A stretch of DNA of 64,000 nt from an uncultured Bryobacterales bacterium (lineage in GTDB: Bacteria > Acidobacteriota > Terriglobia > Bryobacterales > UBA6623), in the NCBI GenBank assembly GCA_958295955.1, contig OY282420.1:1378435-1442434 (forward strand). The letters run 5' to 3'. Shown here piece after piece: positions 10,454-19,650 of this stretch; positions within the stretch are counted from its first letter, which is position 1, and the number at the start of each line of letters is the position of its first letter. Made by a program: the position numbers and the translations under genes. The notes beneath the pieces were generated by a model, which did no database searches, had not been told where the DNA came from, and saw nothing but the letters and a program-made list of their open reading frames with translations.

Positions 10454-10792
10454 TTGCACGCTGCAATTCAATTTGGACTCCAGACGGTTGCGCCCCGGCC
10501 GGGCTTGCTGCTGCAATCCGCGCCGTCGCTGGGTCCGCTGATCCCGATCGTCCTGATTATGGGCATTTTCTATTTGCTCGTCATCATGCCGACCCGCAAG
10601 CGCCAGAAACAACTCGAAGAAATGTTGGCGAATCTCTCTACCGGCGACAAAGTCGTGACCAACGGCGGTTTGATCGGAACGATCGTTGCGCTGACCGATA
10701 AAACGGTGACGCTGCGCGTGCGGCCGGACAGCGTAAAACTGGAATTCTCACGCAGCGCGATCACGGGCGCGGCCGAGGGGTCGAAGAGCTAG
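10454..10792 (+). CDS. yajC: Preprotein translocase subunit YajC
   Basis: A 112-residue single-pass membrane protein; the transmembrane helix is at about residues 27-47 (PLIPIVLIMGIFYLLVIMP). It is followed by the family signature RKRQKQLEEML and GDKVVTNGGLIGTI. YajC associates with SecDF in the inner membrane and supports Sec export. The start is TTG at 10454, supported by AAGGA about five bases upstream. The N-terminus before the helix is longer than in E. coli YajC. secD follows after 29 bases. Confidence 0.95.
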   Translation: MHAAIQFGLQTVAPRPGLLLQSAPSLGPLIPIVLIMGIFYLLVIMPTRKRQKQLEEMLANLSTGDKVVTNGGLIGTIVALTDKTVTLRVRPDSVKLEFSRSAITGAAEGSKS

Positions 10793-10821
10793 CGGCGCCG
10801 GCGCAATCGAAATAGAACACC

Positions 10822-12444
10822 ATGAAAAGCGGATTCGGGACCAAGATCGGCATCACGCTGGTCGTTTTGGCGGCTTGCCTCTATCAGGTTTTCGGGCTCT
10901 CGCCCCGCCCGGAGGACATCAAGGCTCATCTCGCTGAAGTCATCAAGCTGGGGCTCGACCTCAAGGGCGGCACGCACCTCATTCTGCAAGTGCAAGTGCA
11001 GGACGCGCTGAAATCCGAGGCGGACCAGACGATCGACCGTCTCCGGCGGCGTTTGCGCACCGACGATATCGCCTACAAGTCGATTGCGCGCAACGACCCC
11101 GATTCGATCGAGACCGCCGACACGATCGAAATCACGATCGAAGGCGCCCCGATCGACCGCGCGGGCGATGTCCGCGACCTGCTCGAGCTCGAGGCGCCGT
11201 CCTGGCTCGCCACCAGCACGAGCAGCGATTCCTTTCGCCTGAGGCTGCGTCCGAGCGAGTTGGTCCGCCTCAAGGGCGAAACCCTGCAGCAATCCATAGC
11301 GACCATCGAGAACCGCATCAACGGCCTCGGTTTGGCGGAACCCGTCATTCAGCAGCACGGCCGCGCGGAAGCGGAGCACGAAATCCTCGTGCAGTTGCCG
11401 GGCGTCAGCGATCCCGCGCGGGTCATGAACCTGTTGCAGATGTCGGCGCATCTCGAGATTACGCTGGTGCTCGACGGCCCCTACCCGTCGCAAGCCGCCG
11501 CGCGCTCGAGCAACGGCGGCATTTTGCCGGCCAACTCGAAGCTCGCCCATTGGCTGCAGCCGGGGCTGGGCAAAGACGAGTGGTACCTGCTGGAAAGAAC
11601 TCCGGTCGTAACCGGCCGCGATTTGAGAAACGCCCAGGCCGGGCGGGACACGCAATACCCGGGCCAATGGCAGGTCGCCTTCAGTCTCTCGCGGCAGGCC
11701 GGGCAGCGTTTCGGCATTTTTACTGCGAATAACATCCAGAAACCGCTGGCCGTGGTTCTCGACCGCCGCATCCAGAGCGTGGCGACGATTCAGTCGCGTA
11801 TCGAATCCGAAGGCGTCATCAACCAGATGGACAGCCAGATCGAAGCGACCGATCTCGCCCTGGTGCTGCGCGCCGGCGCGCTCCCTGCGTCGGTCGTTTA
11901 CCTGGAAGAGCGCACGGTCGGCGCTTCGCTGGGCGCGGACTCGATCCGGCAAGGCATTGCCAGCGCGCTGTACGGCGTCGCTATCATCGTCGTCGTGATG
12001 CTCTTGTACTACAAGGCGGCCGGCATCAACGCCAATGTCGCCTTGTTTTTCAACCTGGTGATCCTGCTCGCCGTGCTCAGCGTTTTCGAAGCCGCGTTGA
12101 CTCTGCCCGGAATCGCGGGCATCATCTTGACGATCGGCATGGCGGTGGACGCCAATGTGTTGATATTCGAGCGCATCCGCGAGGAACTCCGCGAGGGCAA
12201 GGCTGTCGTGGCCGCGCTCAATGCCGGCTTCGGCAAGGCGTTCCTGACGATCATCGATACGAATCTGACTACGATCATCGCTGCCGCCTGTCTCTTTCTG
12301 TTCGGCAGCGGCCCGGTCAAAGGGTTCGCCGTCACGCTGGCGATCGGCTTGCTGGCCAACCTGTTTACTTCCGTCTTCGTTTCCCGGCTGATCTTCGATC
12401 TGAGTCTGTCCCGCAAGCAGCAGGTGGAGGAATTGAGCATTTGA
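10822..12444 (+). CDS. secD: Protein translocase subunit SecD
   Basis: A 540-residue SecD with an N-terminal transmembrane helix (about 10-27), the periplasmic P1 domain containing GLDLKGGTHL (about 43-52), and a C-terminal block of five to six membrane helices (about 375-530) carrying GMAVDANVLIFERIREE. SecD and SecF use the proton gradient to pull preproteins through SecYEG on the periplasmic side. It is shorter than E. coli SecD (615) but complete in all expected parts. secF follows after about 130 bases. Confidence 0.96.
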   Translation: MKSGFGTKIGITLVVLAACLYQVFGLSPRPEDIKAHLAEVIKLGLDLKGGTHLILQVQVQDALKSEADQTIDRLRRRLRTDDIAYKSIARNDPDSIETADTIEITIEGAPIDRAGDVRDLLELEAPSWLATSTSSDSFRLRLRPSELVRLKGETLQQSIATIENRINGLGLAEPVIQQHGRAEAEHEILVQLPGVSDPARVMNLLQMSAHLEITLVLDGPYPSQAAARSSNGGILPANSKLAHWLQPGLGKDEWYLLERTPVVTGRDLRNAQAGRDTQYPGQWQVAFSLSRQAGQRFGIFTANNIQKPLAVVLDRRIQSVATIQSRIESEGVINQMDSQIEATDLALVLRAGALPASVVYLEERTVGASLGADSIRQGIASALYGVAIIVVVMLLYYKAAGINANVALFFNLVILLAVLSVFEAALTLPGIAGIILTIGMAVDANVLIFERIREELREGKAVVAALNAGFGKAFLTIIDTNLTTIIAAACLFLFGSGPVKGFAVTLAIGLLANLFTSVFVSRLIFDLSLSRKQQVEELSI

Positions 12445-12575
12445 GAAAGCGCCGTCGGCTGCGTCGCCCGCAGGGGTTGCGCCTGAAATGACGGACGCGA
12501 AATTTTGAAGGAACTTTTGAATACCCGCCGGTGTCTAGGGTTACCGGACAAGGAGCGCGGCGGAATGAGCAATCG

Positions 12576-13754
12576 ATGCAACTGCTTTCCAGGACGAATA
12601 TCGACTTCCTCGGCCGCCGTAAGGCGTTCTTCGGCCTTTCGCTGGTTTTCATCGCGGCCGGGACGGCGAGCACGATTTTGAACGGCGGACTCAAATTCGG
12701 GATAGACTTCAAGGGAGGCACCCTGGTGTACGCCAAATTCAAGGAGGCTCCCGACACGGAGAGCGTCCGCGGCGCATTGACCGCCAAGGGCCTTTCCGTA
12801 GCCGCCATGCAGCCGTTTGAAGAAGGTCCCGACGATCACGAGTTGAAGATCGACCTCGACTTGGCCGGCGAGACCGTGGAAACGTCGGGAAAAACCCAGG
12901 TGATCGAGACCTTGCGCGAACTCTACCCGATCGAACCCGGCAAGCTCGATTTCAACAACGCCGGAGTCGAAGCGTTGGCGCAGAAACTCAACGAGAACGC
13001 CAAGATCCAGGCGGCCGGGCTGACGCGGCAGGAACTGACGCAGCAGGCCGAGGCGCTGCTGAAGGCGCGCGATTCCCAACATTCCGGGCTGGTGAAAGAT
13101 TTTTCCGCATTGAGTTCCGTTTCGGGGTTGAATCCTGATATCATGCCTGCACTCCGCGAGGAGACCGCCCTCGGCGAGTTCGCCATCCGCGGCGTAGAGG
13201 TTGTCGGACCCAAGGTCGGTAAGGAATTGCAGTGGATCGCCATTCGGGCGACGTTGTTTGCCTTGGCCGGTATGCTGATCTACATCGCGTTTCGCTTCGA
13301 ATGGATTTACGGGGTTGCCGCCGTCGCGGCGGTTTTTCACGATGTATTCATCACGCTCGGCTTTTTTTCTATCGTTGGGCGAGAAATCGAGTTGACAGTG
13401 ATTGCCGCATTGTTGACACTATTGGGCTATTCCATGAACGACACGATTGTGATCTTCGATCGCGTCCGGGAAAACCGCAAGCTGACGAGGCGGTTGAGCC
13501 CGACGGAGTTGTTGAATCTCAGCATCAATCAGACCCTGAGCCGCACGGTGCTGACTTCCGGGTTGACGTTGATTGCTGTAATGTGTTTATTTGTCTTCGG
13601 TGGCGAGGTTCTGCGCGGCTTTTCGTTCGCCCTTGTGGTGGGCGTGCTGATCGGAACGTACTCATCGATTTTCATCGCGAGCCCGATTCTGCTCTGGGGC
13701 CAGGGGTTGAGCGCAGCCAAGGCGTCGAGCGGGAAGAGGTCCCGGAGGAATTAG
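12576..13754 (+). CDS. secF: Protein translocase subunit SecF
   Basis: Partner of SecD. The ATG at 12576 gives 392 residues starting MQLLSRTNIDFLGRR, the usual SecF beginning; a GTG at 12531 would add 15 residues. Seen: first membrane helix, GIDFKGGT, and the C-terminal helices with GYSMNDTIVIFDRVREN. An unusually long periplasmic insertion (about residues 115-205), rich in Gln, Glu and Ala, separates the N-terminal domain from the membrane block and is larger than in E. coli SecF. Neither start has a well-spaced Shine-Dalgarno. Confidence 0.95.
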   Translation: MQLLSRTNIDFLGRRKAFFGLSLVFIAAGTASTILNGGLKFGIDFKGGTLVYAKFKEAPDTESVRGALTAKGLSVAAMQPFEEGPDDHELKIDLDLAGETVETSGKTQVIETLRELYPIEPGKLDFNNAGVEALAQKLNENAKIQAAGLTRQELTQQAEALLKARDSQHSGLVKDFSALSSVSGLNPDIMPALREETALGEFAIRGVEVVGPKVGKELQWIAIRATLFALAGMLIYIAFRFEWIYGVAAVAAVFHDVFITLGFFSIVGREIELTVIAALLTLLGYSMNDTIVIFDRVRENRKLTRRLSPTELLNLSINQTLSRTVLTSGLTLIAVMCLFVFGGEVLRGFSFALVVGVLIGTYSSIFIASPILLWGQGLSAAKASSGKRSRRN

Positions 13755-13788
13755 AAGGGCCGCGCGCCCGAAACGAGGTTGGAACACT

Positions 13789-14544
13789 ATGTTTGAAGAC
13801 AGTTTGATGGAAAATCACATCAAGACCACAAGCCGCTTGGCTGTCGCGCTTTCGACGGGGTTGCAGCTCGGTCTTGTCGGAGTGGCGCTGTTGATTCCGC
13901 TGCTCAACTACTATGAGTTGCCGGCGACCGACTTGGTCGGTTTCCTGGCCGCTCCCCCGCCCCCGCCGCCGCCCCCGCCGCCGCCGGCGGCCGTGGTGAA
14001 GCCGCAGAAAGTCATTCCCCGCGAGTTCGATTCGGGTCAGTTGACGCAGCCCGTGTCGATTCCCGACCAGGTGGCGATCATCGACGAAGATTATCAGCCG
14101 CCCAGCGCCGGCATTGCCGGTGTTGTCGGCGGCGTTCCCGGCGGCCAGGTCGGCGGGCAGGTCGGCGGGGTCATCGGCGGCATCATCTCCAGCGCCCCGA
14201 CGGTTGCCCCACCGCCGCCGCCGCCGCCGCCGGTGAAGAAAAAAGCCGCGCCGAAGCGGATTCGCGTCGGCGGCAACGTCGCCAAGGCGCGCCTGCTGCG
14301 GCAGGTTCGCCCGCAGTACCCCCCGCTGGCCCGCCAAGCCAGGATTCAGGGCACGGTGAAGCTGTCGGCGGTCATTGCCAAGGACGGCACGATTCAGAAG
14401 CTCGAAGTGACCAACGGCCACCCGCTGCTGGTCCCCGCGGCATTGGCCGCCGTGAAGCAGTGGCGCTACAAGCCCACGCTGCTCAATGGCGAGGCCGTGG
14501 AGGTTCTGACCAATATCGACGTGAACTTCACCCTCAGCGGGTGA
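13789..14544 (+). CDS. TonB family energy-transducing protein
   Basis: A 251-residue protein with one N-terminal membrane anchor (about 20-42), two polyproline stretches (about 56-67 and 143-150), a Gly/Val-rich linker, and a C-terminal TonB domain (about 170-250) with the Y-P-x-x-A pattern (QYPPLARQARIQGTV) and AVKQWRYKP. TonB spans the periplasm and energises outer-membrane receptors using ExbB/ExbD, whose genes follow directly. Its position after secF suggests one envelope operon, although a strong hairpin separates it from exbB. Confidence 0.92.
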   Translation: MFEDSLMENHIKTTSRLAVALSTGLQLGLVGVALLIPLLNYYELPATDLVGFLAAPPPPPPPPPPPAAVVKPQKVIPREFDSGQLTQPVSIPDQVAIIDEDYQPPSAGIAGVVGGVPGGQVGGQVGGVIGGIISSAPTVAPPPPPPPPVKKKAAPKRIRVGGNVAKARLLRQVRPQYPPLARQARIQGTVKLSAVIAKDGTIQKLEVTNGHPLLVPAALAAVKQWRYKPTLLNGEAVEVLTNIDVNFTLSG

Positions 14545-14575
14545 TCCGGCGTCGCACAAGTTTGCCCTTCGAGGG

Positions 14576-14611
14576 CGGGCTGCCCGGGTCGCGTAGGCCC
14601 CGGGCAGCCCG
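14576..14611 (+). terminator. Hairpin between tonB and exbB, possible attenuator
   Basis: A perfect 13-base inverted repeat (CGGGCTGCCCGGG at 14576-14588, partner at 14599-14611) with a 10-base loop. No T-tract follows, so it is not a canonical intrinsic terminator. It may reduce read-through or protect a processed exbB transcript. Confidence 0.5.
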
Positions 14612-14682
14612 GACAAGCGCTCGGCGGGTTTGAAAGTCGGTCTACGAGTCAAAAATTTGTTCGTTTAGGAGGAAGAGAGTAC

Positions 14683-15402
14683 ATGTTTACTCAATTTGCA
14701 ACCACGGCGTTCCTGCTTCAGCAGGAGGTCGGATTCGATATGGTTTCAATGTGGAACCAGATGGGTTTTGCCGCCAAGGCCGTCGTCGTCGTCATGTTCC
14801 TGATGTCGGCATGGTCGATCGGTGTGATGATTGACCGCGCCCTGGCCTATACGTCGGCCAAAAAGCAGTCGCGCCAGTTCGCTCCCGCAGTCGCGGGCGC
14901 CTTACGCGAAGGCAAGCTCGAAGAAGCGATCGAGTTGGCCGACCGCTACAAGAAAAGCCACTTGGCCAAGGTCGTCACCGCCGGCTTGGCCGAATTCAAG
15001 GCGCACACGGAAGGCGCCGATATCCCGGGCGGCACGGTGGACGCCTCGAAACGCGCTCTCGAACGCGCTCAAGCGATTACGCATGCCGAATTGAACCGCG
15101 GCCTGAGCGGCTTGGCCACCATCGGCTCAACCGCTCCGTTCGTCGGATTGTTCGGCACCGTTGTCGGCATCATCAACGCCTTCCAGGGCATCTCGCAAGA
15201 GAAATCGACCGGCCTCGGCGCCGTCGCCGGCGGCATATCCGAGGCTCTCGTCGCCACCGCCATCGGCCTTTTCGTGGCGTTGCCCGCGGTGTGGATGTTC
15301 AACTACTACAACTCCAAGGTCGAAGGGTTCGATGTCGAAATGGAAAACTCGAGCTCCGAGTTGATCGACTACTTCCTCAAGCGCACCGGGGGTAAAGGCT
15401 AG
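14683..15402 (+). CDS. exbB: ExbB/TolQ/MotA-type proton channel protein
   Basis: A 239-residue inner-membrane protein with three predicted helices (about 22-45, 145-170 and 185-208) and the ExbB/TolQ signature around STAPFVGLFGTVVGIINAF and GLGAVAGGISEALVATA. With ExbD it forms the proton-driven motor for the neighbouring TonB. AGGAGGAA lies about nine bases before the ATG. It could equally serve a TolQ-like role, since no separate tolB/pal genes are visible. Confidence 0.92.
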   Translation: MFTQFATTAFLLQQEVGFDMVSMWNQMGFAAKAVVVVMFLMSAWSIGVMIDRALAYTSAKKQSRQFAPAVAGALREGKLEEAIELADRYKKSHLAKVVTAGLAEFKAHTEGADIPGGTVDASKRALERAQAITHAELNRGLSGLATIGSTAPFVGLFGTVVGIINAFQGISQEKSTGLGAVAGGISEALVATAIGLFVALPAVWMFNYYNSKVEGFDVEMENSSSELIDYFLKRTGGKG

Positions 15403-15430
15403 GGTTCGCCTGGTAGATCGGCTAAAATCA

Positions 15431-15477
15431 GCCGCTGCCGCCCGTCCAGGCCCGCATTGGCGGACGGCGGCAGCGGC
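15431..15477 (+). terminator. GC-rich hairpin between exbB and exbD
   Basis: A 16-base-pair stem (GCCGCTGCCG... pairing with ...CGGCAGCGGC), with one bulged C on the left arm and a 14-base loop, lies 18 bases before the exbD ATG. There is no T-run, so an mRNA stabiliser or stoichiometry-setting structure is as likely as a terminator. Confidence 0.5.
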
Positions 15478-15495
15478 GGCAACGGGGAAAAACAA

Positions 15496-15942
15496 ATGTC
15501 AGACAAGAAAAAGAAAAAACCCGGCATGGGCGCCATCAACGAGATCAACGTCACCCCGATGGTCGACGTGATGCTCGTCATGCTGATCATCTTCATGGTC
15601 ATCACGCCCATGCTCAGCAAAGGCGTCAGCGTGGACATGGTGCGCACGCGCAATCCGATCGCAATGGACGAAGCGGACGCCGAGGACGCGCTGGTTGTCG
15701 CCGTAACCCGCGACGGGCAGGTTTTCCTGGGAAGGGAAAAGCTGGAGCTCAGGGACCTGGCGCAGCAAGTCAGCGATGTGGTCAGCAACCGCATCGACAA
15801 AACGGTCTATTTGAAGTGCGACGCGCGTTCCAAGTACGAAGTCGTCGTCGAGGTCGTGAACACCATCCGCACGGCGGGCGTGGACCAAGTGGGCCTGCTC
15901 ACCGAAAAAGAAGAAAAAGGACAGTCCGCGTACAGGGGCTAG
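15496..15942 (+). CDS. exbD: ExbD/TolR family biopolymer transport protein (first copy)
   Basis: A 148-residue single-pass membrane protein. The short basic cytoplasmic N-terminus (SDKKKKKPGMG) is followed by the helix bearing the proton-path Asp (NVTPMVDVMLVMLIIFMV) and a periplasmic domain ending at about 148. The ATG at 15496 is preferred over an upstream in-frame TTG at 15457, because that TTG lies inside a strong hairpin and a purine-rich GGGGAAAAA precedes the ATG. It forms the motor with ExbB and the second ExbD. Confidence 0.92.
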   Translation: MSDKKKKKPGMGAINEINVTPMVDVMLVMLIIFMVITPMLSKGVSVDMVRTRNPIAMDEADAEDALVVAVTRDGQVFLGREKLELRDLAQQVSDVVSNRIDKTVYLKCDARSKYEVVVEVVNTIRTAGVDQVGLLTEKEEKGQSAYRG

Positions 15943-15993
15943 CCGAGTTTTGCTTGTCGAAATTCGCATATGAAAGTCGGAGGAATTTGAACA

Positions 15994-16407
15994 ATGGGTA
16001 TGAGTGCAGGGGGAGACAAGGGCGCTCCCAACATCAACATGACCCCGCTGATCGACGTGCTGTTGGTCTTGCTGATCATCTTTATGGTCATCACGCCGCT
16101 AACGCCGAAAGGTCTCGAGGCGCTTGTTCCGCAGCCGAGCGAGAACGAACAGCAGCAAGAGCAGCCGAACGCTCGAACCGTGGTCGTTTCGGTAAACGCC
16201 GACCGCAGCATCATGATTAACCGCGATCCGTCGAACCTCGATGCTCTCGAAGAGCACCTGCGCGACATCTTCAAGACGCGCGCCGAAAGGGTGATGTTCG
16301 TGCGCGGCTCCCCGAATCTGGACTACCGCGACGTGGCCGCCGTCATCGACATCGGCAAAGGCGCCGGCGTCGACAAGATCGGCCTTTTGACGGAGCAGAT
16401 CGACTAG
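15994..16407 (+). CDS. ExbD/TolR family biopolymer transport protein (second copy)
   Basis: A 137-residue paralogue of the preceding gene, with the same layout: N-terminal NINMTPLIDVLLVLLIIFMVI helix with the functional Asp, then a periplasmic domain. A Gln/Glu-rich linker (NEQQQEQPN) follows the helix. Two ExbD genes in tandem are common in Acidobacteria and some other phyla and may form a hetero-oligomeric motor. AGGAGG lies upstream of the ATG (gtcggaggaattt). Confidence 0.9.
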   Translation: MGMSAGGDKGAPNINMTPLIDVLLVLLIIFMVITPLTPKGLEALVPQPSENEQQQEQPNARTVVVSVNADRSIMINRDPSNLDALEEHLRDIFKTRAERVMFVRGSPNLDYRDVAAVIDIGKGAGVDKIGLLTEQID

Positions 16408-16471
16408 AGCCGCTCACCCGCTCACGGTGCTACGCTATATAGGCGCACCGGGCATATTACGGAGTTTATCG

Positions 16472-17287
16472 ATGACGAAGACGAAAATCCTTTCCATCGC
16501 AACATTGGGGGCCTTGCTGTTCGGCAGCGTCGGCTGTTCGGAGCAGGTCAATTACTTGAAAGCTCGAGCCGCGCTCAACAAGGGCGTTCAGGCTTTCGCG
16601 TCCGCAAACTACGAGGGCGCGACGGAGCACTTCTCAACTGCAGCGGAGCTGGACCCGACGCTCTCGGACGCCAGGGTTTACTTGGCCTACTCGCACATGA
16701 TGCAGTACATTCCCGGCGTGGAGTCGCCCGAAAACGATGCGATCGCCCAAAAAGCGCTCGACGGTTTCAAGGCGGTTCTTGAAGACGATCCCGGTAACTC
16801 GACCTCGCTGCAGAGCATCGCTTCGCTGTACTTCCAAATGAAGAAATTCGACGAGGCGAAGGAGTGGCACGAGAAAGTGATCGCGGCCCAGCCCGATAAC
16901 AAGGAATCGTTCTACACGATCGGCGTAATCAATTGGACCCGTTCATACGAACCGCGCCTGCAATTGCGCGCCGACCTGGGCATGGAGCAGGCCGACCCCG
17001 GCCCGATCAAGGACGCCAAGCAACGGCAGGAACTGGGCGTCGAGCTCCTGCCCGTAATCGATGAGGGGCTGCAGAATCTGGAAAAGGCGCTGGAGATCGA
17101 CCCCGACTATACCGACGCCATGGCCTATACGAATCTGCTGCTCCGCGAACGCGCCGACTTCGCCGACTCGAAAGAGGAATACGAAGAATTCCTGGCCAAG
17201 GCCGACGATTGGGTGCAGCGCACGCTGGACACCAAGAAACGCCTCACCGAGGAAAGCACGTTCAATCAGTTCGCCGCCGAAGAATAG
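16472..17287 (+). CDS. TPR-repeat lipoprotein-like protein
   Basis: A 271-residue exported protein starting at ATG 16472, chosen for its GGAG eight bases upstream and because it begins directly with a signal peptide (KILSIATLGALLFGSVGC). The Cys could be lipidated, although the lipobox is not ideal. Tetratricopeptide-like helices follow (about 30-70, 95-150 and 195-230), suggesting a scaffold for protein interactions in the periplasm. It closes the tonB-exbB-exbD-exbD cluster and may assist that complex. A TATATA sequence just upstream (16435-16440) could be an extra promoter. Confidence 0.8.
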   Translation: MTKTKILSIATLGALLFGSVGCSEQVNYLKARAALNKGVQAFASANYEGATEHFSTAAELDPTLSDARVYLAYSHMMQYIPGVESPENDAIAQKALDGFKAVLEDDPGNSTSLQSIASLYFQMKKFDEAKEWHEKVIAAQPDNKESFYTIGVINWTRSYEPRLQLRADLGMEQADPGPIKDAKQRQELGVELLPVIDEGLQNLEKALEIDPDYTDAMAYTNLLLRERADFADSKEEYEEFLAKADDWVQRTLDTKKRLTEESTFNQFAAEE

Positions 17288-17324
17288 CTCGGCTCATTCC
17301 GACTGACAAACCAGCCCTATAATA

Positions 17325-17358
17325 AACCCTGGAGTCGAAAACGGCTCCGGGGTTTTTT
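17325..17358 (+). terminator. Intrinsic terminator after the envelope operon
   Basis: A near-perfect stem (AACCCTGGAG pairing with CTCCGGGGTT, one G-T wobble) around a short A-rich loop, followed by a run of T. It lies 38 bases after the TPR gene and ends the run of + strand genes before relA. Confidence 0.85.
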
Positions 17359-17403
17359 GTGCTTGTCGTACGCATCGACTCCGGCGGCATGACCGCGTGA
17401 ACC

Positions 17404-19614
17404 ATGTCCGATCGGCCGACTGTTTCCACGCTCCCCGTTCCGTACCCGGCCGTCGCAAAGCGCTTCGACGAGTTGCTGGCGAAAGCGCGCGCGTACCGCC
17501 CCGACAGCGACTCCGAGCTTCTCCGCCGGGCGTACGCCTTCGCCGCCGAGCGCCACGGCGCCCAGAAGCGCAAGTCCGGCGAGCCTTATACCGCTCACTT
17601 GGTCGAGGTCGCGCACCTGCTGGCCGACATGCGCCTCGACGGGACCTCATTGGCGAGCGGGCTGCTCCACGACGTAGTCGAAGACACCCCCGCAACCGTC
17701 AATGAGCTTCGCCGCGAATTCGGCGCGGAAATAGCGTCGTGCGTCAACGGCGTGACCAAGTTGGGCCGCCTGCAGTTTCGCTCGTCCGAGGCGCGGCAGG
17801 CCGAGACTTTTCGGAAGATGCTGCTGGCGATGATCGAGGATATCCGCGTCATCCTCGTCAAGCTGGCCGACCGCACCCACAACATGCGCACGCTGGAATT
17901 TCTCGAGCCTGAGAAGCAGCGGCGCATCGCGCTGGAAACCCGCGAGATTTACGCTCCGATCGCTTTGCGCCTGGGCATGGGCAAGGTGCGCAGCGAGCTC
18001 GAGGACCACGCCTTTGCGGTGCTGGATCCCGATGCTTTCCGCGCCATCGCCGACCGGATCGAATCCCGGCGCGAAGCGAGTCGCGAGTTCCTGGACGAGG
18101 TCCAACGCGATCTCGAGGAGAAGCTTGCCCGGGCGGCGATTCCGGTGCGTCTGCAAGGCCGCGTCAAGCGCCCGTATTCCATTTATCAGAAGCTCAACCG
18201 CCAGAAAGTCACCATCGATCAGGTTTACGATTTGCTGGCCTTGCGCGTGATCACCGACACGAAAAGCAATTGCTATGCCGCGCTGGGCATCATCCACACC
18301 CAGTGGCGGCCGATTCCGGGGCGCATCAAAGACTTCGTGGCCATGCCCCGCCCCAATCTCTATCAGTCGCTGCATACCTCGGTCATTACCGACGGCGGCC
18401 AGCGTTTCGAAGTGCAGATCCGCACCGAGGATATGCACCGCACGGCCGAGGAAGGCATCTGCGCGCACTGGAAGTACAAAGAGGGCCATTCGGGAGCGGA
18501 CGTGGACGACCGCCGCATGACGTGGCTCCGGCAGTTGGTCGAGTGGCAGCGGGAAGTCAGCGATCCGTCCGACTTCCTATCGACGCTGAAAATCGATCTC
18601 TATCCCGAAGACGTGTACGTCTTCACTCCCAAAGGCAAGCTCATCACGCTTCCCAGCGGCGCCACGCCGGTCGATTTCGCCTACGCCATTCATACCGAGG
18701 TCGGGCTCCGCTGCACGGGCGCAAAGATCGAAGGCCGCATCGTTCCCCTCAAGTACGAGCTGCAGAACGGCGACATCGTCGAGATCGGCACGCGGCAGAA
18801 CGCTCATCCGAGTCAAGATTGGCTGTCGTTCGTCAAGACATCGCGGGCGCGAAACAAGATCAGGCAGTGGCTCAATGCCCAACGCCGGCGCAAAGCCGAA
18901 GAAATCGGCGTCAAGCTTCTCGAGAAAGAAGCGCGGCGCGTGAAAGTCAGCCTCAAGTCGGCGTCTTCCCAAAGGCTCACGGAAGTCTGCCGGGAATACG
19001 GCTGTTCGAGCCTCGCCGATCTGCACGTCTTGCTCGGCTACGGCCGGCATTCGGCGCGTCAGGTCGCAGCAAAGCTCTTCCCGGACCATTCGGGCGGCGA
19101 GCCGGCGGCGGCGCCGACGCTGGTCAGCGCACCCTCGCCCGCAATGCAGACCGGGGACGCCAATGCGCTGGTCGTAGAGGGCCGGGACGATATCCTCGTT
19201 TACCGCGCCCGTTGCTGCAACCCGCTGCCGGGTGAAGCCATCGTCGGCTACGTGACGCGCGGCAAAGGCGTCGGCGTGCATTCCGGCAACTGCAACAACG
19301 TTCGCAACCTGATGTACGAAGCCGAGCGCCGTATCGACGTCGCCTGGGCGGCGGAAGGGGACTCCACCTATCAGACGCGGCTGACGATCTATGTGGACGA
19401 CAAGCCGGGCATTCTGAACGATTTGACGGGAATCCTCTCCGACGAGGGTCTGAACATCGCGAAAATCGAGTCGCGGGGCGAAGAGGCCGACCGGCCGGTG
19501 GCCATCGATCTGGTCGTCGAAGTCGCGAACGCCAAGCAACTCGACCGCGTATCCCGCGCCATCAACCGCCTGCCCTACGTGCGCGAGGTCTCCGGCGGCA
19601 GACAACTCCAGTAG
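17404..19614 (+). CDS. Bifunctional (p)ppGpp synthetase/hydrolase (RelA/SpoT family)
   Basis: A 736-residue long-form Rel protein. Domains in order: HD hydrolase (about 50-200, with intact HLVEVA and LLHDVVEDT metal-binding motifs), synthetase (about 240-360, with RVKRPYSIYQK and MPRPNLYQSLHT), TGS (about 398-460, VYVFTPKGKLITLPSGATP), a zinc-finger/CC-type region with CCNPLPGE, and a C-terminal ACT domain (about 660-735). Because the hydrolase motifs are intact it should both make and degrade the stringent-response alarmone. It is convergent with the next gene and preceded by a terminator, so it is monocistronic. Confidence 0.95.
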   Translation: MSDRPTVSTLPVPYPAVAKRFDELLAKARAYRPDSDSELLRRAYAFAAERHGAQKRKSGEPYTAHLVEVAHLLADMRLDGTSLASGLLHDVVEDTPATVNELRREFGAEIASCVNGVTKLGRLQFRSSEARQAETFRKMLLAMIEDIRVILVKLADRTHNMRTLEFLEPEKQRRIALETREIYAPIALRLGMGKVRSELEDHAFAVLDPDAFRAIADRIESRREASREFLDEVQRDLEEKLARAAIPVRLQGRVKRPYSIYQKLNRQKVTIDQVYDLLALRVITDTKSNCYAALGIIHTQWRPIPGRIKDFVAMPRPNLYQSLHTSVITDGGQRFEVQIRTEDMHRTAEEGICAHWKYKEGHSGADVDDRRMTWLRQLVEWQREVSDPSDFLSTLKIDLYPEDVYVFTPKGKLITLPSGATPVDFAYAIHTEVGLRCTGAKIEGRIVPLKYELQNGDIVEIGTRQNAHPSQDWLSFVKTSRARNKIRQWLNAQRRRKAEEIGVKLLEKEARRVKVSLKSASSQRLTEVCREYGCSSLADLHVLLGYGRHSARQVAAKLFPDHSGGEPAAAPTLVSAPSPAMQTGDANALVVEGRDDILVYRARCCNPLPGEAIVGYVTRGKGVGVHSGNCNNVRNLMYEAERRIDVAWAAEGDSTYQTRLTIYVDDKPGILNDLTGILSDEGLNIAKIESRGEEADRPVAIDLVVEVANAKQLDRVSRAINRLPYVREVSGGRQLQ

Positions 19615-19650
19615 ATAGCGAATGGTGGCCGGCAAGACCGCCGCAGGCGG

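Noticed and set aside
12531..12575. GTG start for SecF adding 15 residues
   Set aside because: The added residues are not typical of SecF N-termini, and neither start has a well-placed Shine-Dalgarno; the ATG at 12576 matches family starts better.
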